Source: Streptomyces sp. 3214.6 (GTDB taxonomy: Bacteria; Actinomycetota; Actinomycetes; Streptomycetales; Streptomycetaceae). Taken from it: a stretch of DNA of 64,000 bases. Made by a program: the position numbers and the translations under genes. Positions 1 through 8,792 of this stretch are shown here, piece by piece. The notes beneath the pieces were generated by a model. It saw nothing but the letters and a program-made list of their open reading frames with translations, did not search any database and was not told where the DNA came from. Within the stretch, counting starts at the first letter, position 1. Every line of letters starts with the position of its first letter. Where the stretch lies: assembly GCF_900129855.1 (NCBI RefSeq), contig NZ_LT670819.1, forward strand, positions 3,968,001 through 4,032,000, written 5' to 3'.

Positions 1-3000
1 GTCGTAGGTCCCGGCGAAGGCGCCGGCGACGGAGTCGGTGCGGGAGGTCTCCAGGCCCCGCGGGTCCTTGGCCGTGTCGTAGGTGTAGGTGGTGGTGGAC
101 GGGGCCGAGTCGGTTGTCTTCACCACGCGTCCGAGGGCGTCGTACGCGGACGTCGTCGTGTTGCCGGCGCCGTCGCTGTAGGAGATCTCCCTGCCGAGCT
201 GGTCGTAGGTGTGGGTGACGGTGCCCGCGCTCGACGAGAGCGACGCGATCCGGCCGCTGCCCGAGTCGTAGGACGTCGTCACGTCGGGCACGGCCGTGCC
301 CACGCCGCCGCTGACGGAGGTCAGCGTCGGCCGGCCCGCCGCGTCGAAGGTGCCGACGGTGGTCCGGGTGACCGAGTTCGCGGTCTCCGTCGTCTGGGCG
401 GTGTTGCCCCAGCGGTCGTACTGGTACGTCTTGGTGGGCAGGGCGGTCGGGTTGGAGCCGCCGCCGGTGATGGCGCCGGCCGGGCCGGTGGTGCAGACGA
501 GGTCCGCCCACTCCGGTCGCCCGTTGCAGGCGCCGGTTCCGGTGGCCGCGTAGTACGTCGTCACGGTGGCGCCCGCGTCCGAGCCGGCCGACTTCGGCAG
601 GGTGCTCCTGGTGACACGGCCCTGGGAGTCGTACGTCGTGGTCGTCTTCAGCGCGATCCCGCTCGGGTCGACGACCGTGGACGTGGGCAGGCCCTTCACC
701 CAGTCGTAGCCGGTGGTCGTGGTGCGCACGTCCGCGTCCGACGGGTAGCCGGCGACGTACGCGCCCACCGCCCTGGTGGTGATCTCGTCGGAGACGGTGG
801 CCGTGCCGTCGGTCGGACGGCCCTCGTCGTAGGCGGTCACAGTGTGCTGACGGGCCGGGACCTCGGTGCCGGCCGGCAGGTCGGTGCCGCCGTTGCCCGC
901 CTTCAGCGCCGAGGTGAGGGTCACCTCGTGCAGCGGACCGTACTCGTCGGTCTCGCGCAGGCCGTCGGAGGAGAACACCGAGGTCGTCGACAGCTGCTCG
1001 GCCCGGTCGGCCGGGGTCAGCTGGTCGATGCTCAGCGCCACCTGCTCGGCCTGGCCGGCACCGCTGGTGGCGAGCGCCAACTCGCGGTTCCCCGCAGTCA
1101 GTTCACGCACCGTGTTGCCGAAGCTGTCGTACTCGGTGGCGGCGATGTGCCCGCCGGGCGTGGCCTCGTCGACCTCGCGGCCGGAGGCGTCGGTGTAGGT
1201 GATCGTCGCCCGCTTGTAGTCGGACGCCGACAGGCTGCCGCCGGTGTTGGACGTCGGGACCGAGTCGGCCGGGAAGACGGCGGTCGCGTCGGTCGGCACA
1301 TCGGTCTGCCCCCAGGCCGCCACGTCCGAGGCGCCCATGGCGTCGGGCGCGGCGGTGCCGGACAGCGGAACGTCGTAGACCACGCTGGTGGTGGCGTTCG
1401 TGCCGTCGGTCGTGCTCTTGGTGCCCGCGGTCAGGTTCGGCCGGGACGCCGACAGCAGCATGCCCGCGCCCGCGGTGGCCGCGTTGCCGGCCTGACCGTA
1501 GGCGAAGGTCCACGGCAGCTCACCGGGCGGGGTCAGGGTGGTGACGCGGCCCGCGCTGTCGTAGGCGTACGCCGTCTTCAGCGCGGGGCTGATCCGCGGG
1601 TCCCACTCCTCGCGCAGCCGGCCCGAGTTGTCGTAGGAGTACTGCGCGACGACGGTCGCGGTGGAGGCCGAGGCGCCCGGGGAGGTCGCCCACTCCTTGA
1701 TCTGCTGGACCTGGCCGTTGAAGTCGCCGAAGGCCGAGCTCGTGGCCGTGGTGGAGGTCGCGTAGACGAACTCCAGCACGCGGCAGCCGGCGGTGGCGGG
1801 GGTGGCCTTGCAGGTGGTGGCGGAGGCCGCCGAGGTGGGCGCGACGACGTACCTCGGGCGGACCAGCGGGTTGGCGGAGGTGCTGCCGGGCGCCTCCTCG
1901 GAGAAGACCGTCGTGGTCGAGTCGTCGGTCGGCAGGGAGGTGCCGGACACCTCCCAGGTGAGGTCCGTCGGGCTCACCTTGGCGAACGTGGTCGTCGTGC
2001 CGTCCGCGTCCTTGAGCGTGTACGTGTCCGACGCGAGGGTGAGGGTCAGGTTCTCGGCGCCGGGCTCCGGCTTCCAGCCGCCCGAGCTGGTCTTCGTGAA
2101 CCCGGTCTCGGTGCCGTCCAGGGCGACCAGGGACACGGACGCGTCCGACGTCGTGCGGATGTAGGACCAGTTCGAGTCGGCCATCTCCGCGACCGTGCCG
2201 GAGTTCCACTGGGGGCCGAAGATCGCGACCCGGCCCTTGGTGTCGGCGCCGGCCGTCGGGCGCCGCGACGACGCCGTGCGCGACACCGTCAGGTCGAAGC
2301 CGGAGGCGTCGGTCGCGGACAGCGTGAAGTCACCGGTGAGGGCGTTCACCGCGCCCGGCCCGACCTGCCGGCTCGGGGCGGTGCCCGCGTTGCGGTCCAC
2401 CGTGATCGTGTGCGGCTCGGAGTACTCGGTGGTCGTGCCGTCGGTGAAGGCGGCCCGTACGTCGATCGGGCTGTCGTCGGTCAGGGACGTCGTGACGTTC
2501 CAGGTGAGCGCGGCGGGGCTGCCGCCCGAGACGGCGAGCGGCCAGGCGGAGACCGCCGAACCGTCCGACGACTTCGTGACGTCCGCGAGCGGCACGCTCT
2601 TCCAGGCGTCGGTCTCGCCGCGCCGGTACTGGTAGGTGACGCCGGTGTAGGCGGTCCTGCCGGTGGAGGTCAGGCTGACCCGGCGGGCGGCGGTGTCGCC
2701 GGCGGCCGGGGTGAGCAGACCGGCGCCGGCGCCCACTCCGAAGGCGTAGGCCGTGGCGGTGGAGGAGAGGTTCCCGCCGGAGTCGACGGTCTTGGCGTAC
2801 AGCTTGTGCCAGTCCTCGCCGGGCTTGATCGTGATCGTCAGGGGATCGCCGCCCGACCCGTCCGTGGTGTCGTAGACCCGGTTGGGCGTGGCGGAGTCGT
2901 CCAGGCCCCAGGCATAGCCCATGCCGTCCGCCGAGGACGTGTCCAGGGTGCAGATGGCGCCGCCGGTGGCCTGCGCCGTCCAGGTGTTCTCCGCGTACGG

Positions 3001-4827
3001 GTCACAGCTGATGGTGGGCGCGGTGGGCAGGCCGGTGTTCAGCGCGAACGTCGTGTAGCCGGACCACGAACCGTAGTCGGTGTTGTCGTAGCCGCGGACG
3101 CGGAAGCGCAGGTGCTTGGCGGCGGGGAACGCGGAGGCCGAGGGGATGGTCAGCTTCGCCGTCGAACCGGACGCCACGGAGGGGGAGGTGCCGGTGTAGG
3201 TGTACGTGGTGTCCGCGTACGCAGGGTCCGGCGTGACCTCGAACTGGCCCTTCACGCTGCCGCCGTCCGCGTCCGTCACCTTCGCCGACAGCGTCGGCGT
3301 CAGGGAGGTCACGTACCGCTTGCCGTTGTAGGCGTTCACCGCCGACGGCGAGATCGCCGACGAGGCGGTGGTGGCGTACGAGTTGTAGGTGACGACGAGT
3401 TTGGGTGCGTAGCCGGTGGTGGAGTAGTTGGCGGAGCGGAAGCGGCGCCAGGTGGTGGAGTCGGTTTCGTCGGCGGCGCGGACTTGGAGGCCGTAGTTGG
3501 TGGAGCCGTCGGCCCAGGCCTGGACGATGGTCTGGAGGTTCCAGTTGGACCAGTTGGCGGGGCAGGTGGAGTCGTAGCCCCAGTGGCCGGTGTTGGTGGC
3601 CATGCCGGTGGTGGTGGTTGTGGGCTGGGCGCCCCAGGTGATGGAGGAGGAGGACCAGGTGGAGGTGATGCGGCGGGCCTGGGTGGGGGATCCGGCGGTG
3701 GAGCAGGTCGCGGAGTAGTAGTTGTACAGCGACATGGTGGCCGCGGTGATGTGTTTGCCGGTGAACTTGGAGACGTCGAACTTCAGGTACGAGTGCGCGG
3801 TGTCGGTGCCGGCGTCGTAGGTGCCCGACTTGAGTTCCTGGGAGGAGATCTGGGAGTCGGTGTAGTCGGGGTTCTGCACCCAGGTGTCGGTGGTGACGGC
3901 GAGGGTGGTGGTGGGGTCGACGGTCACCGGGTAGGTGGCGGTGGCCAGGAAGTCGGCGCTGGGGGTGAGGACGAGGGTCTGGGCGCCGTTGGCGGCGGTC
4001 TCGATCTTCGTCGCGACGCGCTGCTGGTGGGCGGACTCGCCGGAGGCCTTGTTCTTGGAGGAGTCCCACATCATGGGGGCGGGGGCTTCGGCGACGAGTT
4101 TGCCGGCCGGGTCCTTCAGGAGCAGGTGTCCGGAGGTGGCCTGGGACAGTTTCAGGCCGTCGAGGTTCATCGGGATGCGGTACGAGGCCGCACCGCCGGC
4201 GGGCTTCTGGGCGAGGCGGATGGTCTCCGAGAAGCCCTGGGCGAGGGCGCTGACGGAGAGGGTCTGTCCGCCGCCCAGGGGGTAGGAGGCGGTGTTGTCC
4301 TTCACCGACGGGGTCGGCAGCTTGCCGGACCAGCCCAGTCCGAAGGACTGCTTGCCCCGGCTGACCGAGGCGAGTTTGGTGTCGCCGCCGTCGGAGACCG
4401 CGACCTTCGCGGCCGCGACCGCCGGGGTCAGGTCGGCTCCCGTGTCGGACAGCGAGGTGTCGATGGTCTTCCACACACCCGCGACCTTGGTACGCACCGG
4501 ACCGGCGAACGCGTCCGTCTCCAACTGGCCGTTCGGCAACGCATACGTCGACGAATCGGCGGTACGGTCCGCCAGCACCTCGATCCTGCGGTGCTGGAGG
4601 CGGGCCGTGAGAACGGCGGAGGCCTCGTCCGGGGCCTGGGCGGCCCCGGCGGCCTTCTTGGACGTACGACCGGTGGGGGCGGTGGCGCCCGCGCCGGCCG
4701 CGAACGACAGCCCGGTGCCCTGGTCGACGAGCACGACCTGGGCGGCGAGCACCAGCAGGACGCCGACGGCCGTGCGGCTCAGGGTCGGCGACGGCCGCCC
4801 GTATCTGTGTCTGTGTCTATGACGCAT
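1..4827 (-). CDS. Secreted RHS/YD-repeat protein, 3' end outside window
   Basis: The gene runs leftward and is cut by the window edge after 1609 codons, so the RHS core end and any C-terminal effector are not visible. The ATG at 4827 gives a basic N-terminus (an Arg-His repeat), then a hydrophobic stretch ending near SFAAGA that resembles a Sec signal. A DNRLRE-type domain follows around residues 91-485, then Ig/fibronectin-like segments, and YD repeats (motifs such as YDSSGR) in the last visible 600 residues. The start has a weak ribosome site, so a nearby start is possible. It is a paralogue of the right-hand RHS gene, and bases 3376-4557 are almost identical to that gene's bases 14392-15573. 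RHS proteins of this size usually form a secreted shell that carries a C-terminal toxin; that role is inferred here. Confidence 0.88.
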   Translation of the reverse strand, partial: MRHRHRHRYGRPSPTLSRTAVGVLLVLAAQVVLVDQGTGLSFAAGAGATAPTGRTSKKAAGAAQAPDEASAVLTARLQHRRIEVLADRTADSSTYALPNGQLETDAFAGPVRTKVAGVWKTIDTSLSDTGADLTPAVAAAKVAVSDGGDTKLASVSRGKQSFGLGWSGKLPTPSVKDNTASYPLGGGQTLSVSALAQGFSETIRLAQKPAGGAASYRIPMNLDGLKLSQATSGHLLLKDPAGKLVAEAPAPMMWDSSKNKASGESAHQQRVATKIETAANGAQTLVLTPSADFLATATYPVTVDPTTTLAVTTDTWVQNPDYTDSQISSQELKSGTYDAGTDTAHSYLKFDVSKFTGKHITAATMSLYNYYSATCSTAGSPTQARRITSTWSSSSITWGAQPTTTTTGMATNTGHWGYDSTCPANWSNWNLQTIVQAWADGSTNYGLQVRAADETDSTTWRRFRSANYSTTGYAPKLVVTYNSYATTASSAISPSAVNAYNGKRYVTSLTPTLSAKVTDADGGSVKGQFEVTPDPAYADTTYTYTGTSPSVASGSTAKLTIPSASAFPAAKHLRFRVRGYDNTDYGSWSGYTTFALNTGLPTAPTISCDPYAENTWTAQATGGAICTLDTSSADGMGYAWGLDDSATPNRVYDTTDGSGGDPLTITIKPGEDWHKLYAKTVDSGGNLSSTATAYAFGVGAGAGLLTPAAGDTAARRVSLTSTGRTAYTGVTYQYRRGETDAWKSVPLADVTKSSDGSAVSAWPLAVSGGSPAALTWNVTTSLTDDSPIDVRAAFTDGTTTEYSEPHTITVDRNAGTAPSRQVGPGAVNALTGDFTLSATDASGFDLTVSRTASSRRPTAGADTKGRVAIFGPQWNSGTVAEMADSNWSYIRTTSDASVSLVALDGTETGFTKTSSGGWKPEPGAENLTLTLASDTYTLKDADGTTTTFAKVSPTDLTWEVSGTSLPTDDSTTTVFSEEAPGSTSANPLVRPRYVVAPTSAASATTCKATPATAGCRVLEFVYATSTTATSSAFGDFNGQVQQIKEWATSPGASASTATVVAQYSYDNSGRLREEWDPRISPALKTAYAYDSAGRVTTLTPPGELPWTFAYGQAGNAATAGAGMLLSASRPNLTAGTKSTTDGTNATTSVVYDVPLSGTAAPDAMGASDVAAWGQTDVPTDATAVFPADSVPTSNTGGSLSASDYKRATITYTDASGREVDEATPGGHIAATEYDSFGNTVRELTAGNRELALATSGAGQAEQVALSIDQLTPADRAEQLSTTSVFSSDGLRETDEYGPLHEVTLTSALKAGNGGTDLPAGTEVPARQHTVTAYDEGRPTDGTATVSDEITTRAVGAYVAGYPSDADVRTTTTGYDWVKGLPTSTVVDPSGIALKTTTTYDSQGRVTRSTLPKSAGSDAGATVTTYYAATGTGACNGRPEWADLVCTTGPAGAITGGGSNPTALPTKTYQYDRWGNTAQTTETANSVTRTTVGTFDAAGRPTLTSVSGGVGTAVPDVTTSYDSGSGRIASLSSSAGTVTHTYDQLGREISYSDGAGNTTTSAYDALGRVVKTTDSAPSTTTYTYDTAKDPRGLETSRTDSVAGAFAGTYD
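3376..4557 (-). repeat. 1182-bp inverted repeat, copy 1 (inside left RHS gene)
   Basis: The reverse complement of this block matches 14392-15573 over exactly 1182 bp. I saw one difference, base 3423 versus 15526, which changes Ser to Pro in a TGYAPKL-containing stretch. All three overlapping translations match between copies. Similarity drops abruptly at both ends, where the two RHS genes are clearly only paralogous. The block encodes a DNRLRE-like domain. Confidence 0.93.
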
Positions 4828-5155
4828 TTGGCCGATGATCACCAAGGGGTGTCGCGGGGCCTGCGCCCGGTTCAAGGGCCGCTATGGAGCGGTTATGCGG
4901 CAACTAAAGCAAGATCAAAAGAGAGCGGGCGGCCGCCGCGGCCGGGGCACAGCCACGCCCCCTTTTCGGGTTCTTCGCGCGACTTGTTCATCCTTGCCCC
5001 GGCAAAGTGAGGGTTTTCAGAGGCTTGACGGAATATCCGGGCAACTCTTACCGCATCCACCCATTGCACATGGAACCTCCCGCGAACACCGTGTGAGGAG
5101 ATGCCGTGTTGAAGATATGAATAGGATATGAAGCCCGCCCCGAGAGGGACTTCAC
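4828..5155. other. Divergent intergenic region, left RHS gene / peptidoglycan-binding gene
   Basis: No convincing gene lies here. It must hold promoters for both divergent genes and is less GC-rich than the flanking coding DNA. A TTGACG at 5025-5030 is followed after 18 nt by a poor -10, and TAGGAT at 5122-5127 is a good Streptomyces -10 hexamer. Confidence 0.7.
5122..5127 (+). promoter_or_regulatory. Candidate -10 hexamer TAGGAT
   Basis: TAGGAT matches the vegetative Streptomyces -10 pattern and lies 28 nt before the GTG at 5156. No good -35 stands 16-19 nt upstream, so the call is tentative. Confidence 0.3.
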
Positions 5156-6106
5156 GTGAGTGAACCGCAGGGTGGCGTCTGCCCGTTGTGCGGCGCGCCC
5201 CGGGCCGCGGACGGCACCCCCGGGTGTGCCTGTGCCCGGCTCGCGTCCGACGCCCACCGCACCGCCCGCACCACGGAGGCAGCCGCCGCCGAGGACTTCG
5301 ATCCGGTGCGGATCCGCCCGTTCGTCATGCTCGGCGACGACGACCAGGGTCCACAGCAGGACGGCCCCGGGTCCGAGACCACGGCCGCGCCCACCGTGAC
5401 GACTTCGCCGGAGCCGGTGGAGCCGCCACCCTCCAAAGAGCCCGAAGAGTCCGAAGAGTTCGAAGAGCCCGAAGAGTTCGAAAAGAGTGCGGAAGGCGGC
5501 GGGTCCGAGGCCCGGCCGGACGTCTCCGACGGGCCTCGCCCGAACCGGCGCCGCTTACACCTGCCGGCTCTCGCGGGCGCCCTCGCTGCCGCCGTCACCG
5601 CGGCCGGGCTCGCCGCGGTCCTCCTGTACGAGGCCCCCGAACGGGAAGGCTCGTCGGCCGAGGGTGTCCGGGCGCCGGTGCCCGAGGTGACGTCCGGGGC
5701 CGCCTCGCCGGCCGGACCGACGTCCGCGCAGGCCTCACGGACACAGCCGTCGTCACCGACCGCCTCCGGCTCCCCCAGCCCGGCCTCCCCGACGCCGGAA
5801 GCCCCCACCCGCTCCGCCGTCGCACCCTCGGCCCCGTCCACCGGCACTGCCTCCGCCAGCCCCAGCGCGAGGGTCTCCACACCCCTGGTCCTGCGCCTCG
5901 GGGACTCCGGCCCCCAGGTCGTCGAGCTCCAGCTGCGCCTGCGTCAGATCGGTTACTACGGCGGTGCGGCCGACGGCGAGTACGGCCGTCAGGTCGAGAG
6001 CTCGGTGCGCACGTACCAGCTCACCCGAGCCGTCCTCCAGGACGAGTCCGGGGTCTACGGCGCAGCGACCCGGGCCTCGCTCGAAGCGGAGACGGACGAG
6101 CCCTGA
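5156..6106 (+). CDS. Membrane-anchored peptidoglycan-binding protein with N-terminal Cys cluster
   Basis: 316 residues. GTG start with GAGAGGGA about 8 nt upstream. The N-terminus has four cysteines (C9, C12, C24, C26) in a CPLCG...GCAC arrangement that could bind zinc. A Glu-rich low-complexity stretch follows (about 88-112, built from repeated GAAGAG-type codons), then one transmembrane segment (about 134-158), a Ser/Pro/Ala/Thr-rich outer linker (about 160-240), and a PG_binding_1 domain at 240-310 (LRLGDSGPQVVELQLRLRQIG). The expected topology is cytoplasmic Cys cluster, single membrane pass and wall-binding domain outside. It is divergent from the left RHS gene, and its 3' end overlaps the convergent small gene on the other strand by 52 nt. 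The exact role is unknown. Confidence 0.85.
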   Translation: MSEPQGGVCPLCGAPRAADGTPGCACARLASDAHRTARTTEAAAAEDFDPVRIRPFVMLGDDDQGPQQDGPGSETTAAPTVTTSPEPVEPPPSKEPEESEEFEEPEEFEKSAEGGGSEARPDVSDGPRPNRRRLHLPALAGALAAAVTAAGLAAVLLYEAPEREGSSAEGVRAPVPEVTSGAASPAGPTSAQASRTQPSSPTASGSPSPASPTPEAPTRSAVAPSAPSTGTASASPSARVSTPLVLRLGDSGPQVVELQLRLRQIGYYGGAADGEYGRQVESSVRTYQLTRAVLQDESGVYGAATRASLEAETDEP

Positions 6107-6366
6107 CACCGGCTCTCCACCGACTCGAACCGCCACCGGTGCACCGCCCGCGTCACCAACTCCGCCTCGGGCTCCGGGAGTTCGGGCAGCCCGGGATCGT
6201 CGTAGTCCGCGTCCCACCAGGTGATGACCAGGACCCGGTCCTGCGGGGCGCGGAAGGTCTCCCGGCGCAGGGGTTCGTCCGCGAGCCGCTGCGCCCGCGC
6301 CCACGCCAGCAGCGCGTCGCCCCGCCCCTCGACCGCCCGGGCCTCCCACATCAACGCGACGGTCAT
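6055..6366 (-). CDS. Small conserved hypothetical protein downstream of tsaD
   Basis: 103 residues from the ATG at 6366, which has GAGGACGAGG upstream and begins 10 nt after the tsaD stop. The start MTVALMWEARAVEGRGDALL and the core RVLVITWWDADYDDPGLPELPEPEAELVTRAVHRWRF (cut here as two short quotes: VLVITWW and ELPEPEAELV) look like a soluble alpha/beta fold related to small monooxygenase-like proteins. The family is not firmly recognised. It sits at the end of the tsaB-rimI-tsaD transcript and its last 52 nt overlap the convergent peptidoglycan-binding gene. The tail beyond residue 85 may be poorly conserved. Confidence 0.65.
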   Translation of the reverse strand: MTVALMWEARAVEGRGDALLAWARAQRLADEPLRRETFRAPQDRVLVITWWDADYDDPGLPELPEPEAELVTRAVHRWRFESVESRCQGSSVSASSEARVAAP

Positions 6367-6376
6367 GACCTCGTCC

Positions 6377-7474
6377 TCATGAGTAGAGGTTGTCCTTGCC
6401 GACCTCGTGCACATGATCGTGGTCGTGCGCGTGACCGGGAACGTGCGGGTCGGTCACCGGCAGCGACGAGTCCGCCGACAGGTCCCAGCTGGACGCGGCC
6501 CGCCCCCGGGCCACCATCTCCGCGCCCAGGGCCGCCACCATCGCGCCGTTGTCCGTGCACAGCTTGGGGCGCGGCACCCGCAGCCGGATGCCGGCCGCCT
6601 CGCAGCGCTCCTGGGCCAGCACCCGCAGCCGGGAGTTGGCGGCCACACCGCCGCCGATCATCAGGTGGTCGACGCCCTCGTCCTTGCAGGCCCGTACGGC
6701 CTTGCGGGTCAGGACGTCCACGACCGCCTCCTGGAAGGAGGCCGCCACATCCCGCACCGGAACGTCCTCGCCCGCCGCCCGCCTGGCCTCGATCCAACGG
6801 GCGACCGACGTCTTCAGCCCGGAGAAGGAGAAGTCGTACGCCGGGTCGCGCGGACCGGTCAGGCCGCGCGGGAAGGCGATGGCGGAGGGGTCGCCCTCCT
6901 TGGCGTACCGGTCGATGACCGGGCCGCCCGGGAAGCCCAGGTTCAGCACCCGGGCGATCTTGTCGAAGGCCTCGCCCGCCGCGTCGTCGATGGTCGCGCC
7001 CATCGGACGGACGTCGGAGGTGATGTCGGTCGACAGCAGCAGCGAGGAGTGGCCGCCGGAAACCAGCAGCGCCATCGTCGGCTCGGGCAGCGCGCCGTGC
7101 TCCAGCTGGTCCACGCAGATGTGCGAGGCGAGGTGGTTGACGCCGTAGAGGGGCTTGCCGAGCGCGTACGCGTACGCCTTCGCCGCGGAGACGCCGACCA
7201 GGAGGGCGCCGGCGAGGCCGGGCCCGGCGGTGACGGCGATGCCGTCGAGGTCCTTGGCGCTGACCCCCGCTTCCTTCAGCGCCCGGTCGATGGTCGGGAC
7301 CATCGCCTCCAGATGGGCCCGGGAGGCCACCTCCGGCACGACTCCGCCGAAGCGGGCGTGCTCGTCGACGCTGGAGGCGATCGCGTCCGCCAGCAGGGTG
7401 GTGCCACGCACGACGCCGACGCCGGTCTCGTCGCAGGAGGTCTCGATCCCCAGTACGAGGGGTTCGTCAGCCAT
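6377..7474 (-). CDS. tsaD: tRNA N6-adenosine threonylcarbamoyltransferase TsaD
   Basis: 365 residues. TsaD transfers the threonylcarbamoyl group from TC-AMP to A37 of ANN-reading tRNAs, working with TsaB and TsaE. Visible family marks are the nucleotide loop SCDETG (13-18), metal ligands H114 and H118 in NHLASHICVDQ, SGGHSSL (139-145), the GGG at 274-276 and the third metal ligand D308 in CTDNGAMVAAL. The C-terminus has an unusual His/Asp-rich tail (344-356, HVPGHAHDHDHVH) beyond the normal fold that could bind metal. The start overlaps the end of rimI by 8 nt, indicating translational coupling in a tsaB-rimI-tsaD operon. Confidence 0.97.
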   Translation of the reverse strand: MADEPLVLGIETSCDETGVGVVRGTTLLADAIASSVDEHARFGGVVPEVASRAHLEAMVPTIDRALKEAGVSAKDLDGIAVTAGPGLAGALLVGVSAAKAYAYALGKPLYGVNHLASHICVDQLEHGALPEPTMALLVSGGHSSLLLSTDITSDVRPMGATIDDAAGEAFDKIARVLNLGFPGGPVIDRYAKEGDPSAIAFPRGLTGPRDPAYDFSFSGLKTSVARWIEARRAAGEDVPVRDVAASFQEAVVDVLTRKAVRACKDEGVDHLMIGGGVAANSRLRVLAQERCEAAGIRLRVPRPKLCTDNGAMVAALGAEMVARGRAASSWDLSADSSLPVTDPHVPGHAHDHDHVHEVGKDNLYS

Positions 7475-8006
7475 TGGTCTCGGTTCCTTGTGTTCCGGCC
7501 ACGGATGTGGAGGGGTCGGTCAGGCGCATCACCAGGGCGTCCACGTTCCCCGGCTGGTAGTAGCCGCGCCGGAAGCCGATGGCCTCGAAGCCGAAGCGCT
7601 CGTACAGCTTCTGGGCGCGGACGTTGTCGATCCGGCACTCCAGCATGACCTCGGCGCACTCGAAGTCGGTGGCCGCGCGCAGCAGCTCCGTCAGCAGCCG
7701 CCCGCCGAGTCCGGTGCCCTGCTGGTCGCGGGCGACGGCGATGGTCTGGACGTCGGCCAGGTCCCCGGCGGCGGCCAGGCCTGCGTACCCGACGATCCGC
7801 TCCTCGTCGGCCGTCGTGTCGACCGCGACGACATAGCGCCGGGTCGCCTCGGGGCCGCGGGCATGGGCCAGGTCGGACCAGAACATGCCCCGCGACCAGG
7901 CGTCCTCGGGGAAGAGGTCCTTCTCCAGTTCCAGCACGGGTTCGATGTCCCACCAGCGCATCTCACGCAGCACGGGGCGGCCGGGTGGGTTGACGGCTTC
8001 GGTCAC
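7467..8006 (-). CDS. rimI: Ribosomal protein S18-alanine N-acetyltransferase RimI (GNAT)
   Basis: 179 residues, GTG start. A GNAT-fold enzyme that uses acetyl-CoA to acetylate a protein N-terminus, classically Ala1 of S18. The acetyl-CoA loop is QGTGLGGRLL (about 95-104) after the beta strand VQTIAVARD, and ECRIDNVRAQKLYERFGF is the usual RimI C-terminal signature. The start forms a GTGA overlap with the tsaB stop, and the stop overlaps tsaD. The tsaB-rimI-tsaD grouping is common in actinobacteria and links t6A synthesis with ribosomal protein modification. Confidence 0.93.
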   Translation of the reverse strand: MTEAVNPPGRPVLREMRWWDIEPVLELEKDLFPEDAWSRGMFWSDLAHARGPEATRRYVVAVDTTADEERIVGYAGLAAAGDLADVQTIAVARDQQGTGLGGRLLTELLRAATDFECAEVMLECRIDNVRAQKLYERFGFEAIGFRRGYYQPGNVDALVMRLTDPSTSVAGTQGTETNG

Positions 8007-8656
8007 TTGGGGGTGACCACCTTGTAGTTCTTCGGCACCTGGGCGTCCGGCCGCCGCAGATACAGCGGGCGCGGCGCCGGGAGCTCCTCGCCGGCGGCCA
8101 GTTTCTCAGCGGCCAGGCTCGCGAGCGCCGCGGCGGACACATGCTCGGGCTCGTGCGCGTTCGGGAACGTGTCCGGGTACAGCAGCGCGCCCGCGCCGAC
8201 GGCGGGCAGCCCGGCCACCTGCTCGGCGATGTCGGCGGGCCGGTCCACGGCGGGGCCCGAGACCCGGGTCCGGGAGTCGGCGTAGCGCGCCCAGTAGACC
8301 TCCTTGCGTCGGGCGTCGGTCGCCACCACGAAGGGTCCTTGGAGGTCGGAGGCATACGCGAGGCCGTCGAGCGTGCACAGGCCGTACACGGGGACGCCGA
8401 GCGCGAGCCCGAAGGTGTCGGCGGTCATCAGACCGACCCGCAGCCCGGTGTAGGGGCCGGGGCCGACGCCGACGACGATCGCGGTGACGGCGTCGAGTCT
8501 GAGCCCGGCCCCGGCGAGCAGCCGGTCGACGGCCGGCAGCAGCAGCTCGCCGTGCCGGCGGGCGTCCACCTGACTCGAGGAGGCGACGACGTCCGTGCCG
8601 TCGTGCAGCGCGACGGTGACGGCGGGGGTGGCGGTATCGAGAGCGAGCAAGAGCAC
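8003..8656 (-). CDS. tsaB: t6A synthesis protein TsaB
   Basis: 217 residues, GTG start. TsaB is a catalytically inactive TsaD paralogue that forms the scaffold of the threonylcarbamoyl transfer complex. Visible features are the ASKHA-type first strand LLALDTATPAVTVAL, the dimer-helix segment HGELLLPAVDRLL, and VVGVGPGPYTGLRVG (about 62-76), which corresponds to the conserved GPGSFTGLR motif. It is first in the tsaB-rimI-tsaD operon; the intergenic region to its right is shared with a divergent gene starting at 8793. Confidence 0.95.
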   Translation of the reverse strand: MLLLALDTATPAVTVALHDGTDVVASSSQVDARRHGELLLPAVDRLLAGAGLRLDAVTAIVVGVGPGPYTGLRVGLMTADTFGLALGVPVYGLCTLDGLAYASDLQGPFVVATDARRKEVYWARYADSRTRVSGPAVDRPADIAEQVAGLPAVGAGALLYPDTFPNAHEPEHVSAAALASLAAEKLAAGEELPAPRPLYLRRPDAQVPKNYKVVTPK

Positions 8657-8705
8657 GCAAACAGCCTACGGCTCCCGCGCCCTCGACACGGCCGCGCCGA
8701 CGGGG

Positions 8706-8748
8706 CCCGTACGGACTGCTAACGTCACCGCGAACCGTGACGTACGGG
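8706..8748. promoter_or_regulatory. Nested inverted repeats between tsaB and divergent gene
   Basis: Outer arms CCCGTACG (8706-8713) and CGTACGGG (8741-8748) enclose inner arms ACGTCAC (8722-8728) and GTGACGT (8737-8743). The two pairs share bases and are mutually exclusive. The position between divergent starts at 8656 and 8793 suggests an operator. No regulator is identified. Confidence 0.35.
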
Positions 8749-8792
8749 ACAGACCCGTAGTCGGGCAGATAGAACGGACGAGGTGGTCGCCG

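Noticed and set aside
211..5010. A 1599-codon open frame on the plus strand
   Set aside because: It is antisense to the left RHS gene, has Gly/Arg/Val-rich shadow composition typical of high-GC DNA, and no domain.
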